50,460 bases of DNA from NCBI RefSeq assembly GCF_003285005.1, contig NZ_QMFA01000050.1, forward strand, positions 244-50,703, given 5' to 3'. Every line of letters begins with the position of its first letter. Within the stretch, counting starts at the first letter, position 1. A program made the position numbers and the translations under genes. This document shows positions 22,763 to 32,530 of the stretch, in pieces. This stretch comes from Paenibacillus sp. YN15 (GTDB lineage: Bacteria > Bacillota > Bacilli > Paenibacillales > NBRC-103111). Below the pieces are notes generated by a model. It did no database searches. It was given only the letters and a program-made list of their open reading frames with translations, and was not told the DNA's origin.

Positions 22763-23665
22763 TTATAGGAGCGAAACCAGCATTTTATCCAGCCTGTCTC
22801 TTGGCCGCAGTCCGGCAGTACTCCGCAAGAATCGCTGCCAAGCCGCATAACGCTTCTGATTATGGGCCGCTACGCCTCTCATGCGGTGGCAGGTCATGTC
22901 CACATACTCCTTGGCGAGAGAGTGAACTTGATTGGGGGAGTTTAATAATTCCTGGAATGCAATAGATCTGGGAGGATTGTTCACTGGTATAGGGATTTGA
23001 TCCAATGATGTTTCAAACGAGGCAACCCATTGGCGGGCAACATGATCATGTTCGCTGATGTATAACCGGAGGAACTCGTCACAAGTACCGACAAAAGCCT
23101 GCTTTCTGCGGTCAATGGCCATAATAACCACCGGAGGAGAAACGGGGCCGGGGGTGTTGCTTGTTTTTCTGGATTGTCCCTTGCGGGTAGGGAGAGGAGT
23201 GTATTGATGAACCTCAATAATGCCTTCGAGATTTTCCGAGGGCATTTCCATCAGCTTGTCCAGTATTTTGTGCCGCCAGGCAGTGGATGTGGTTGGACTG
23301 ATCCCTACTTTGCGCGCACACTCCCGAATGGAGAGGCCTTCCAGCATAAAGCCAAGATAGGCGGGCCACTTCTCGGGAAGATGGCTTCCGTGATGGACAC
23401 TTCCTGTCCGGTCATTAAAGGTGTGCTTGCATTGCTTGCAGTAGTAACGCCTGCGCTTGTTTCCCGCCATGCTGCCGTAGCAAACGATCTGGTCATGCGG
23501 GGCGCAGCAATGAGGACAGTTCGGGCCCCTGTGAAATTTTCTCATCCGTAATTTTTCTTCGTTAAACCCCATCCAGGCGGCAAACTGTTGGATAATCCGG
23601 TCTTTTCTTTCTGCGGGCAAGCCTTTTATATGGTTTAAATAGTCCTTGTAGCGGTCCATCTCCAT
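22763..23665 (-). CDS. IS1595-like transposase homologue with lost catalytic motif
   Basis: The 300-residue protein has the N-terminal zinc ribbon of IS1595-type transposases (CPHC and later CKQC), the HTFNDRTGSVHHGSHLP segment, and a helix-turn-helix region (MLEGLSIRECARKVGISPTT). The first catalytic signature, normally EADET or EVDET, reads EVHQYT, so the leading Asp and its Glu partner are gone. The remaining DDE region is shortened. The reading frame is nevertheless open throughout. The ATG at 23665 follows GGAGGG and is preferred to one 17 codons upstream. No terminal inverted repeats were found. It diverges from the Wadjet operon. It may be decaying or domesticated. Confidence 0.7.
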   Translation of the reverse strand: MEMDRYKDYLNHIKGLPAERKDRIIQQFAAWMGFNEEKLRMRKFHRGPNCPHCCAPHDQIVCYGSMAGNKRRRYYCKQCKHTFNDRTGSVHHGSHLPEKWPAYLGFMLEGLSIRECARKVGISPTTSTAWRHKILDKLMEMPSENLEGIIEVHQYTPLPTRKGQSRKTSNTPGPVSPPVVIMAIDRRKQAFVGTCDEFLRLYISEHDHVARQWVASFETSLDQIPIPVNNPPRSIAFQELLNSPNQVHSLAKEYVDMTCHRMRGVAAHNQKRYAAWQRFLRSTAGLRPRDRLDKMLVSLL

Positions 23666-23776
23666 TCCCTGTACCCTCCGTCCCGGTGCAAATTCCTGTT
23701 TGTGTTCATCATACACGAACGTACATTTGCCATCAACAGGTATTTGTTACAAAGCAAGCTCGAAGCCTGCCGAAGA

Positions 23777-23805
23777 TTGATGGTTCTGGCAATTCCAATT
23801 ATAGT
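23777..23805 (+). promoter_or_regulatory. SigA promoter of the Wadjet operon
   Basis: TTGATG (23777-23782) and TATAGT (23800-23805) are 17 bp apart and 35 bp before the jetA start. No clear palindrome is visible. Confidence 0.6.
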
Positions 23806-23840
23806 AGAAGTCAAAATGTGCTGAAAGGAGCGGGAGAGCC

Positions 23841-25430
23841 GTGTCGGAGAAACCCGCTATCAGCAGCCATGCGCTGCGCAGCGTCCCGGAGCTTAAGTAT
23901 GCCAACGCGGACAATGTAGCCCGTTACCGGGCGATCATGCGTTTTTTCTATCAGGAGTATAAGAGATTGCGTTATTGGCTCAGGCCGGAAGAGGTCTATG
24001 AAGGTGTGATGGAATGGGGAGTGCTGGAAGGCTACACTCTTGAGCAATGCCTGTCCGACCTGGAGCAGCTTTCCAATTGGCAAAATCTTGCCTCGCGGCA
24101 TGATGGCGGCCGGGCGGCGACGCTGGAGGAATATATGCGCAAGAAGATGCAGTATCTGTTGCGCCCTTACTCCATCGAGATCGAGCGGCTGCTTGAGAAT
24201 CTGGAGAAGGTTACCGGGTACGGAGGCTCATTGGAGTCTACCCTGTTCGATACCATTGCCGAGAAAATCTATAAGGTCCGGCTGAAGGCCTTGAATATCG
24301 AGCCGCTGGAGCCCGGCGAGGCCCTGGCGCTATGGACAGAGCTGTATAGCTCCTTCGTTCAGCTCCATGAGAATGCAGCCGACTATATTGCCAGCCTGCA
24401 GACAGCCAAAGCGGAAGAGATGATGATGACTGAATCGTTCTTGATCTTCAAGGAGAAGCTGACCGGATACCTGCAGAATTTTGTCCAGGCTCTGCAGAAG
24501 AGCGCGTACAAAATTGAGGGCAATCTGGTTCAGATCAGCGACCATGTGCGGGATATGTTCCTGGACAGAGTTATAGAAGACGAGGCAGCCAAGCCTCGGC
24601 TGGAAGAGGGACCAAGCCGGGAGGACTTGCTCATTGAGCTTACCCAGGGCTGGGATAATTTGCGGAGATGGTTTCTTGGCGACAGCCGGATGGTCAGCGA
24701 ATTGACCTTGCTTGAACGGGCTACGAAGGATGCTATTGCCCGTATCGTCCGCTGCGTGATTCGCATTCAGGAGCGCAAGCGGTCCGGACTCAGCCGGAAG
24801 AAGGAGCTTGAGTATTTGGCCAAATGGTTCGAAGAGCTGGAATCCTTGGAGGAAGCCCATTGTCTTGCAGGATACGCTTACGGGCTGTTCTCCACCCGGC
24901 ATTTGCAGGGGGAAGACCTGCGCAGCTCGGACCGGGCGGATATGTCCATGTGGAGTGAAACGCCTACGCCCCGGATGCTGCGCTCACGCAGCCGCAAACG
25001 CTCGGACAAGTCGGAGACGGAGCCGGTGAAGCGGGAGCAGACGGACAAGATCAATCATGCCCGGGAGGCTTATCTCAAGCAGCAGGAGGAAGAGCGTCAG
25101 ATGCTGGAAGCTATGCTTGCTGCCGGCCAGATTGCCATGTCGGGACTGGCCATCCCCGTATCCGCCCGTTGGCGCAGACAGCTCCTGTATTGGGTCGGGC
25201 GCTGTATTTCCGCCGGCCAGTATCAGTTTCGTACTCCGGAAGGTGTTGTGATCAGACTGCTTAATCCGCGGACGGAAGAGCGGGCAGAGATCGAATGCGA
25301 GGACGGAAGCTTGAATTTGCCGAATTACCGCCTGGAGTTCACGCAAACCGGTTTGGGGGCCATTCGCGAGGCTGCTGCCGCTTCTATGCCAAAGGGAGAG
25401 GTGACCCATGAATCAACTAACCAAAAATAG
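23841..25430 (+). CDS. jetA: Wadjet type II JetA (DUF2397 / TIGR02677-like)
   Basis: The 529-residue product matches the DUF2397 family from its first block (YANADNVARYRAIMRFFYQE) through a long helical core (LEEYMRKKMQYLLRPYSIEI and onward). In Wadjet systems JetA is the kleisin-like subunit that bridges the SMC heads. The GTG start at 23841 follows AAAGGAG and GGGAG. It is the first of four tightly packed genes, overlapping jetB by 23 bp. The C-terminal third has a basic/acidic linker and then a small globular part. The kleisin role comes from characterised Wadjet complexes, not from this sequence. Confidence 0.85.
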   Translation: MSEKPAISSHALRSVPELKYANADNVARYRAIMRFFYQEYKRLRYWLRPEEVYEGVMEWGVLEGYTLEQCLSDLEQLSNWQNLASRHDGGRAATLEEYMRKKMQYLLRPYSIEIERLLENLEKVTGYGGSLESTLFDTIAEKIYKVRLKALNIEPLEPGEALALWTELYSSFVQLHENAADYIASLQTAKAEEMMMTESFLIFKEKLTGYLQNFVQALQKSAYKIEGNLVQISDHVRDMFLDRVIEDEAAKPRLEEGPSREDLLIELTQGWDNLRRWFLGDSRMVSELTLLERATKDAIARIVRCVIRIQERKRSGLSRKKELEYLAKWFEELESLEEAHCLAGYAYGLFSTRHLQGEDLRSSDRADMSMWSETPTPRMLRSRSRKRSDKSETEPVKREQTDKINHAREAYLKQQEEERQMLEAMLAAGQIAMSGLAIPVSARWRRQLLYWVGRCISAGQYQFRTPEGVVIRLLNPRTEERAEIECEDGSLNLPNYRLEFTQTGLGAIREAAAASMPKGEVTHESTNQK

Positions 25431-26646
25431 ACGGTCGCCTGTTGGCAGAACCGGCAAATCGGTGGATCAGGCCGGGGTAGCCGAGCGCCGCAAAGCCTGT
25501 GCGGAGGCATTGCTGAACCGGCCGTGGATATTAAAGGAAACAGACTCCGAGATTTATCATGCGATCAAGGACCAGCACCAGGAACTGCGGGAGTGGTTTA
25601 TGCGGTTTGCGGGAATGTCGCTGGTGGTTACTCGGACCATGGCCAAGCTGGAGAAGGTTCCGGTCACGGCCCATCCGTGGATGGGGTTTGGCGAATTTCG
25701 GGAGAAGCGGGATTATGTATTTTTTACGTATGGGTTGTGGTTTCTGGAGGGCAAGACGGAGCTGGACCAGTTCTTACTGACCGACCTGACGGAGCAGGTG
25801 CGGGAGCACATGCTTGCTGAAGGGATGGAGGCAGACTGGACCAATTATTATCACCGATTGTCCATGGCCAGAGCCTTGAAACGGTTGAAGACGTTGGGCG
25901 CATTGCTGAATGTGGACGGGGATGAGACGGATTGGGCCCAGGATGCGGGGCGGAATGTGCTGTACGAATGCTCTCCCGTCTCCCGTTATATTCTCAGGCG
26001 CTTCCCCCAGGATCTGACCGCCTACGATCGCCCGGAGCAGCTGGCTGATCCGGTTGTATATGCGGATACGCCGGACGGGATTGCGGATAAACGGAGGCAT
26101 CGGGTATACCGCCGGTTTCTGCTGGAACCGGTGGTGTTGGACCGGCAATGGGATGAGGATGATCTCTATTATGTCATCACCCAACGGCGCTCCTTGATCG
26201 ATCAGCTGGAGAAGATGCTGGGCTGGGAGGGAAGGCGCTACCGGGAGGGGCTGCTGTTTTTCCATCCGGAGCTGACGGGAGAGCCCGAGCTGTTTCCCAC
26301 TCTGTCGGCCATTTCTGATCTGGCGCTGCTGGTGGCAGGCGAATTGCGCAGAGAATTGAATCTGCCGGATAGCGCAAGCGGACTGTATACGGAGGATGAT
26401 GGCTCCATCCGGATACGAAGACTTGATCTGGAACGGTTGTTGCTTAAGCTGCGGGAGAGACATAAGGAATATTGGAGCAAGGAACACCGGGAGGCCACCT
26501 CGACGGAGCTTGCCGACCAATTGTTCTCGCATTTGGCCCAATGGTCCTTAGGGGAGTGGGCGGACGAAGCGAACGGGATCTTCGTGCTTTATCCCGTGCT
26601 TGGCCGGTGGACGGCGGAATATGCTTCGCGGGAATTTGACTTGTAG
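25408..26646 (+). CDS. jetB: Wadjet type II JetB (DUF2398 / TIGR02678-like)
   Basis: This 412-residue DUF2398-family protein has an N-terminal block ACAEALLNRPWILKETDSEI, then RFAGMSLVVTRTMAKLEKVP and FFTYGLWFLEGKTELDQFLL, which is the family pattern as I know it. JetB is the KITE-type winged-helix partner of the kleisin in Wadjet complexes. The ATG at 25408, after GAGGTGACCC, overlaps the end of jetA by 23 bp, so translation is coupled. The 43-bp gap before jetC is the largest inside the operon. Confidence 0.85.
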   Translation: MNQLTKNRRSPVGRTGKSVDQAGVAERRKACAEALLNRPWILKETDSEIYHAIKDQHQELREWFMRFAGMSLVVTRTMAKLEKVPVTAHPWMGFGEFREKRDYVFFTYGLWFLEGKTELDQFLLTDLTEQVREHMLAEGMEADWTNYYHRLSMARALKRLKTLGALLNVDGDETDWAQDAGRNVLYECSPVSRYILRRFPQDLTAYDRPEQLADPVVYADTPDGIADKRRHRVYRRFLLEPVVLDRQWDEDDLYYVITQRRSLIDQLEKMLGWEGRRYREGLLFFHPELTGEPELFPTLSAISDLALLVAGELRRELNLPDSASGLYTEDDGSIRIRRLDLERLLLKLRERHKEYWSKEHREATSTELADQLFSHLAQWSLGEWADEANGIFVLYPVLGRWTAEYASREFDL

Positions 26647-26689
26647 CTCGGGTTGATACCTGGCTCTAATTGGGAGGGGGAAGGCTGTT

Positions 26690-29600
26690 ATGGCGGAAAA
26701 CGAACAGCAGCGCTGGAGGATGAACCGCGTCGGAATCTTTAACTTCTGGTATTATCTGGACCAGGAGATTCAACTGGAGGATGGGCGTCTGATTCTGCGC
26801 GGAGCCAACGGCTCCGGCAAATCGGTGACGATGCAAAGCTTCCTGCCGCTGGTGCTGGATGGGGACAAGCGGCCCCACCGATTGGACCCTTTTGGCTCCA
26901 AGGATCGAAGAATCGAATATTATTTGCTGGGGGAGAACGACAGCGGCAAGCAGGATGTGACGGGGTATCTGTGGATGGAATTCTTCCATCCGGGCAAACA
27001 ATTGTTCAAGACCATCGGCATCGGATTACGGGCCCGGAGGGGAGCGGCTCAGGTCAGCTTCTGGGGCTTCGTTATCGAGGATGGCCGGCGGATCAACCAA
27101 GACTTCTGGCTGTACAACCGTCCCGAATGGGTGGAGATTGGAGCGAAGGTCCCGCTTGGGCGCCGGGAATTAGCCGAGAAGATCGCTTCGGGCGGTCAAG
27201 TTGTTCAGGAGCAGGCTGCATACCGGGATATGGTTAATAAAACCCTGTTTGGGTTTGCCGATACGGACGGGTATCAGGATCTGCTGCAGCTGCTTGTGCG
27301 GCTGCGCAGCCCCAAGCTGTCCAAGGAATTCAAGCCTACCTCCATGTACGAAATTCTTGCTTCGGCCTTGCCGCCGCTGCAGGATGATGACCTGCGGCCC
27401 CTGTCCGAGGTGTTGGAGGATATGGATCAGATCACCGACCGTTTGGAGGAGCTGCGGATTCACCGCAGGGATATGGCCAGGCTTCAGGAGCAATATGACC
27501 GCTATAACCAGTTTCAGCTGTATACCGCTTCCGGGCGCGTGCTGGAGAGGGAAGGGATATGTGAGCGGCAGGCAGCCGAGGTTGGCAAGGTGGAGCGGGA
27601 GCATCAAGCGGCATGCAGCTCCAAGGCGGAGGCGGAGCAGGCTCTTGCAGCCGTCAAGCAGCGGCAATCCGATGTGGAGACGGAGCTTGGCATTCTGGAG
27701 AAGCACGAGGCCATTGAGAAGCAGCGGGAGTACGAGACATCGAGAGGAACGCTGCGGGACAAGGAGAAGCAATTGGAATTCGCTCAAGCCCAAACCCGGC
27801 AGACAGGGTCACGGCTGGACCGGGTAAGGCAGGAGGAGGCCGCTTCAGCCACAAAGGCGCAAAAGCAGCTTCAGGAGCAAACCGGTCTGCTGGATGAGCT
27901 GGAAGGGCTGGCGCAGGATATGGAGTTTGTCCAGCACGCTGTGTACCACCGCAACTGGAGCGGAGGGGTACCTATGGAGGACCAATGGCGGGAGCCATGG
28001 AAGAGGGACATCCGCAGCCATAGGGAGGCGTTGAATCAGGCCCTTGCATTGGCCCGCAAGGAGCGGGAGGCATACCGTCAGGTGCAGGAGATCGAACGGC
28101 AGCTGGGGGAAGCGGCCAAGGAGCGGGAAGGGGCCGAGGTGGAACGGGGGAAGATGGAAGCCCGCCTGGAGGATGGCAAGGATGAATACCGGGACCGGAT
28201 CGTACAATGGCGCTCCGGCCTTGCTCTGCTTCCCTTATCGGATGAGGGAGTGCGCCGGGCTCTGGCCGCCGTCCGTGAATTTGGGCCTGCCTTGCGGGAT
28301 ACGGAGGCTTTCCGGAGACCGGTGCTGGAGGCATGGGAGATGCGCAAGGATGAATTGCTCCGCCAGCGCGGCGAGTGGCTGCAGCGGGAGAAGGCCTGGA
28401 AGGAGCAGCAGGAGAAAATAAGCGAAGAGAAACGCTCCTGGGAAACGAACCGGGACCCGGAGCCGGTCCGCACACAAGCGCGGGCCCGGTCACGCGCCGG
28501 AAGAGGAGCCGGGCAGGGAGCGCCGTTATATACCGTGTGCGACTTCCAATCCCATCTGTCAGAGGAGGAGAAGGCCCGGCTGGAGGATGCTTTGGAGCAG
28601 GCCGGACTGCTGGATGCCTGGATTTATCCGGACGGGCGTATGGGCAAGCGGGGAGAAGCGGAGGAAGAGGCCTGGATCATTCCCGCGCCCCATGAAATCG
28701 GGTATACGCTGGCTGATCTGCTGGAGCCGGTTGTCCCCGAGGACAGCGGCCTTAAGCGGTCCATGATCGATGCGGTACTCCGTACCTTTTTGTGGGAAGA
28801 GGATGGAGCAGAATTGGCGGGTTTTGCTCTTGCCGGAATCGGCGCCGGAGGCCATTACCGGTTGGGGCCGTTGGCGGGCAAAGCGGCCGGGAAAACGCGC
28901 GCGGCCTATATTGGACACGAGACCCGCAAGCGGACCCGTCAATTGGAGATTGCCCGGCTTGAGGCGGAGCTTGAAGCGATTGCGCAAGAGCTGCGCGTAT
29001 GCGCGGACCAATTGGAGGAGACGGACCGCCGGCTTGCGCAGGTCAAGCAGGAGGCGGCCAGCTTTCCGGATTCCGCCGCGCTGCAGGCTGCATTGGACGG
29101 GCTGATCAACGCCGAGGCCTTGCTTAGTCAATTGCTGAAGGTGGAAGAGCGGATGGAGGAGCGGGTTAAAGCCAAAACCTCCGAGTGGCGGCAGCTTCAA
29201 TTGCAGCTTCATGAGGCTACATCGGAATGGTCCGGATTAAAGCGGGAGGAGCAGCTGCAGCAAGGCTTGTCCTCCGTCGCCGATTATGAGCAGGCGTTGT
29301 CCGAATTGCACACCGCCTGGATTCAGCATCGGGAGGCCATGCGCCAGCAGGCTCAGCTGCAGGAACAAGCGGCCGAGCTTCAGGATACGCTGGAAGCCTA
29401 TCAGGAGATGCAGGATGAATTGAGCGATGATTGCCGTAGGCTGTCTGTGCAGGTGGACAAGCTTCGGCAGCTGATTGAGGAGCTGGGGCTTGCGGAGATT
29501 GCCTATCAATTAGAAAGCTTGAAGCAGGAAAAGCTTGGCCTGCAAGAGAAGGAAAAAGGCTTGTATGAGGAACGAAGCCGGGCTGACCGTCAGGAGGCAG

Positions 29601-30811
29601 CGCTGGAGGAGCGGCTTAAGAGCAGCCGGATAAGCCTGACTCATTATGAGCAGGAGAAGCTGGAGGCCTGGAGTCAGTGGCACAGTGAAATGAAGAGGGG
29701 GCTGCTGCGGGACTGGGCTGACAGCTACGGCGAGGCTTCGGCTCCGGCTCAGCTGCGCAAGCTTTGCCGGGAGATTCAGGATCAGTATGCGCCATCCTGC
29801 GAGAGCAAGAATCCGGACCGGATGGCAAACTCCCTTCTGGAGGAGTACAACCAGGTGCGGCTTACTCTGGCCGATTATGTGCTGGAGGCGGAGGTTGAGG
29901 ATACAACCGGCAGGATTGTGCTCTTGTCCATGCGCAACCGCAATCAGCCTCACGCTCCCCGGGTGGTATTGGAGGAGCTGCTCCAGGCTGAGGAGGAACA
30001 GTCACAGCTTCTTAGCGAAAGGGACAAGGAGCTGTATGAGGAGATCATTCTGAGAAGCGTCGGCAAGGCGATCCGGCAGAAGATTCACCGGGCGGAGCAA
30101 TGGGTGAAGCAGATGAACAGGCTGATGGAGGAACGAAATACATCAAGCGGCCTTCGCCTGAAGCTGGAATGGATACCGCGGCCTGCGCAGAACGAGAGCC
30201 AATTGGATACGGAACGGCTGGTGGAGCTTATGAAACGGGATTCCCACCGCCTGCATGAGGTGGAGATTGAACAGATCATTACCCATTTCCGCTCCCATAT
30301 CGGATACGCCAAACACCGGGCGGGAGAAGAACAGGAGTCGCTCCGCAAGCATCTGTATGAGGTGCTGGATTACAGGAACTGGTTTGTCTTCGAATTGAAA
30401 TATGCCAAAGGAGAACAGACCGCTTACCGTCCATTGACCGATTCCCGCTTCAACGTGCTAAGCGGCGGCGAGAAGGCGATGGCCATGTACATTCCGCTGT
30501 TTGCCGCCACCTATTCCCGCTATTCCGACGGCAGGCCTGATGCCCCGCGGATCATTTCGCTGGACGAAGCCTTCGCCGGGGTAGATGAGGAGAACATGAA
30601 GGACATGTTCCAGCTGCTGACGGAGATGGATTTTGATTATATGATGACGTCCCAGGTGCTCTGGGGCTGCTATGACACCGTTCCGAAGCTGAGCATCTAT
30701 GAGGTGCATCGCCCGAAGGATGCGGATTGGGTTACCCTGTTCCACTATAGATGGAACGGCCGGTACAAGGAGTTTGTGCAGGAAGAGGCTGGTTCCGAGG
30801 TGGGGGCTTAG
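26690..30811 (+). CDS. jetC: Wadjet type II JetC, SMC-like ATPase (TIGR02680-like)
   Basis: This 1373-residue SMC-family motor has an N-terminal Walker A (GANGSGKS, residues 38-45). A long Glu/Gln/Arg-rich coiled coil runs from about 270 to 1180, interrupted near 605-740 by a non-coiled segment that could be the hinge. The C-terminal head has signature LSGGEK (1257-1262) and Walker B IISLDEAF (1288-1295). JetC dimers extrude plasmid DNA using ATP. Both halves of the ATPase are intact, so the motor should be functional. GGGAGGGGGAAGG precedes the ATG. jetD begins two bases after the stop. Length fits TIGR02680 proteins rather than the MukB-like type I JetC. Confidence 0.9.
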   Translation: MAENEQQRWRMNRVGIFNFWYYLDQEIQLEDGRLILRGANGSGKSVTMQSFLPLVLDGDKRPHRLDPFGSKDRRIEYYLLGENDSGKQDVTGYLWMEFFHPGKQLFKTIGIGLRARRGAAQVSFWGFVIEDGRRINQDFWLYNRPEWVEIGAKVPLGRRELAEKIASGGQVVQEQAAYRDMVNKTLFGFADTDGYQDLLQLLVRLRSPKLSKEFKPTSMYEILASALPPLQDDDLRPLSEVLEDMDQITDRLEELRIHRRDMARLQEQYDRYNQFQLYTASGRVLEREGICERQAAEVGKVEREHQAACSSKAEAEQALAAVKQRQSDVETELGILEKHEAIEKQREYETSRGTLRDKEKQLEFAQAQTRQTGSRLDRVRQEEAASATKAQKQLQEQTGLLDELEGLAQDMEFVQHAVYHRNWSGGVPMEDQWREPWKRDIRSHREALNQALALARKEREAYRQVQEIERQLGEAAKEREGAEVERGKMEARLEDGKDEYRDRIVQWRSGLALLPLSDEGVRRALAAVREFGPALRDTEAFRRPVLEAWEMRKDELLRQRGEWLQREKAWKEQQEKISEEKRSWETNRDPEPVRTQARARSRAGRGAGQGAPLYTVCDFQSHLSEEEKARLEDALEQAGLLDAWIYPDGRMGKRGEAEEEAWIIPAPHEIGYTLADLLEPVVPEDSGLKRSMIDAVLRTFLWEEDGAELAGFALAGIGAGGHYRLGPLAGKAAGKTRAAYIGHETRKRTRQLEIARLEAELEAIAQELRVCADQLEETDRRLAQVKQEAASFPDSAALQAALDGLINAEALLSQLLKVEERMEERVKAKTSEWRQLQLQLHEATSEWSGLKREEQLQQGLSSVADYEQALSELHTAWIQHREAMRQQAQLQEQAAELQDTLEAYQEMQDELSDDCRRLSVQVDKLRQLIEELGLAEIAYQLESLKQEKLGLQEKEKGLYEERSRADRQEAALEERLKSSRISLTHYEQEKLEAWSQWHSEMKRGLLRDWADSYGEASAPAQLRKLCREIQDQYAPSCESKNPDRMANSLLEEYNQVRLTLADYVLEAEVEDTTGRIVLLSMRNRNQPHAPRVVLEELLQAEEEQSQLLSERDKELYEEIILRSVGKAIRQKIHRAEQWVKQMNRLMEERNTSSGLRLKLEWIPRPAQNESQLDTERLVELMKRDSHRLHEVEIEQIITHFRSHIGYAKHRAGEEQESLRKHLYEVLDYRNWFVFELKYAKGEQTAYRPLTDSRFNVLSGGEKAMAMYIPLFAATYSRYSDGRPDAPRIISLDEAFAGVDEENMKDMFQLLTEMDFDYMMTSQVLWGCYDTVPKLSIYEVHRPKDADWVTLFHYRWNGRYKEFVQEEAGSEVGA

Positions 30812-30813
30812 AA

Positions 30814-32307
30814 ATGGATATGCAACCGGAAGCAGGCTTCTGTGCGGAAAAGGCCAGGGAATATTTCCGGAGGCCCGGCTTTGAGCGAATCCTTGCGGAA
30901 ATCTGGAAAAGATACAGTGCGCTGGGCCGGACAGGCGGACATGTAAAAATCTGTGAATTAACGGAAGCCGAATGCGATTGTCTGAACGGATTCTTCGGTT
31001 GGAACGAGCAGGTGGGGAACGACAGGGCGATATTCCTGAAGGATTTTGAGGCGGAGCTGGGAAGATGCCCGTTTCCTCCCACTATTGCGCAATTGTACGA
31101 AGCTTTGCTGGGACAGCCGCTTCGCACCAAAGAAGAACTGCAGGAGCTCCAAAGCCGGAATTGGAACAGCCTGTTCGAACCCGCTCTGGCATTGTTGCGT
31201 GACGCTGCTCCATCTCCCAATGGAGAGGCGTTGCAGGAATGGCTGCGGCAGGTTCAGGAAGGTCGAACCCGGGGATACCGGACGGTGCGGGAACAGTTTC
31301 GGACTTCCGCAGTTCAGGCAGAAGCAGCGCTTCTCCAGGCTTGCCGCGGACTAATTCATGTGCTGTCATCTGCCCGGGAACCCATGGAACGGATACGGCT
31401 TCCTGTTCTGGCGGGAAGCCTTACCGGAGATTCTCACGCCTTCGATTTGAAGACGACCGCTGGTCGGTTGTTATGGTTTGGTCTGCACGCTGTACGAAGT
31501 GAAACGAGTCAGGGATCTGACGTTGCCGATGACCCGGAGCCTGAGCTTGCTTATGCGGAAACGGAGGCAGCGGACTCACTTCTGCTTCCGGACTCCTTGC
31601 AGATTCGGGAGGTCTACCGGGCCTGGGGGATTGCCGATGACGATATTTCTTCCTGGGTGCACGTGTACGCCGGAATTCCGGGAAAAGCTGCGATCCCTCA
31701 AATGTTTACGCTGCGGCAGGTGGAGGCTGGCAAACTGGAGGCAATACTCCCGGTTCGCCGAATTTATGCTGTAGAGAATCCCTCAGTCTTCTCTACCTTA
31801 ATGGATATTACGGAGAGGATGGCGCCGCTCAGCGGACTTGAAGCGGAGGAGGCGCCTCCCTTGCTGATTTGTACAAGCGGGCAGCCCAGTCTGGCTTGTC
31901 TGCAGCTGATCCACCGGATATTAGGGATGCCTGATAGTGGGTGCAGGCTCTATTATTCTGGTGATTTTGACTTGAAGGGACTGGAGATGGGACAGCAGTT
32001 TGCCAGGCGATTCCCTGATTTTTTTGTTCCCTGGAGATTCGATTCCCGAACTTACCTCACCGCCACTCCCAAAGGGCCGTCATTCACAGCGCAGGAGCTT
32101 GCCCGACTATCAACCCTACAAATCAGCTGGGATAGCGGGTTAATAGAGCGGCTTCAAATGTCAGGGACAAAGTGCTTCCAGGAAACATTTGTTTCCGGAT
32201 TGGCGGAAGACTGGATTCAATATATAAGAAGGGGGGATGTGCATGGCAAACATAAGCAAGAAGGAACAGCTATGGAAGGAAGCCAAGGCGAGATGCCGAT
32301 TAAATGA
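30814..32307 (+). CDS. jetD: Wadjet type II JetD, toprim nuclease (DUF3323/DUF2399-like)
   Basis: The 497-residue protein is the expected effector nuclease. The C-terminal DUF2399 half shows a toprim-like arrangement related to topoisomerase VI A: Glu321 in AVENPSVF, then LICTSGQPSLACLQLI, then Asp384 and Asp386 in YYSGDFDLKGLEMG. These are the probable metal ligands. The N-terminal half would be the DUF3323-type arm. JetD cuts circular plasmid DNA held by the JetABC loop extruder. The ATG at 30814 follows the jetC stop by two bases, with AGGTGGGGG upstream. Its last 65 bp are shared with the start of an interrupted small gene. Confidence 0.87.
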   Translation: MDMQPEAGFCAEKAREYFRRPGFERILAEIWKRYSALGRTGGHVKICELTEAECDCLNGFFGWNEQVGNDRAIFLKDFEAELGRCPFPPTIAQLYEALLGQPLRTKEELQELQSRNWNSLFEPALALLRDAAPSPNGEALQEWLRQVQEGRTRGYRTVREQFRTSAVQAEAALLQACRGLIHVLSSAREPMERIRLPVLAGSLTGDSHAFDLKTTAGRLLWFGLHAVRSETSQGSDVADDPEPELAYAETEAADSLLLPDSLQIREVYRAWGIADDDISSWVHVYAGIPGKAAIPQMFTLRQVEAGKLEAILPVRRIYAVENPSVFSTLMDITERMAPLSGLEAEEAPPLLICTSGQPSLACLQLIHRILGMPDSGCRLYYSGDFDLKGLEMGQQFARRFPDFFVPWRFDSRTYLTATPKGPSFTAQELARLSTLQISWDSGLIERLQMSGTKCFQETFVSGLAEDWIQYIRRGDVHGKHKQEGTAMEGSQGEMPIK

Positions 32308-32530
32308 TCAGGAAGTCAAAATGGCAAAGGAAATGGGGCTAAATCCATTAAGCCTGATCAAGAACATTCCCAATAAAAATGAACGCTGAAAAGCTCCTGT
32401 TGCGGATTGGGTCCGCGATATATACGAAGAAAGGCAAGAAAGAAGCAAAAACAAAAAAACCACCCGTGAGGGTAGTGAATTGGCCGAAGAGTCACGCCTC
32501 CGGATGAAGGAGACAGCAGAACGGTCGTGA
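32243..32530 (+). pseudogene. small conserved gene interrupted by an in-frame TGA
   Basis: The ATG at 32243, after GGGGGG, opens a 48-codon frame (MANISKKEQLWKEAKARC at its start) ending at TGA 32387-32389. Reading on in the same frame gives another 46 codons, beginning KAPVADWVRDIYEERQ, to TGA 32528-32530. I recognise the pattern SKKEQLW, MAKEMGLNP, then WKAP from a family of small Bacillales proteins of unknown function, where the TGA position is a Trp. One G-to-A change would create this stop. The gene overlaps jetD by 65 bp. It is either a recent pseudogene, a sequencing error, or a truncated 48-residue product. Confidence 0.55.
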
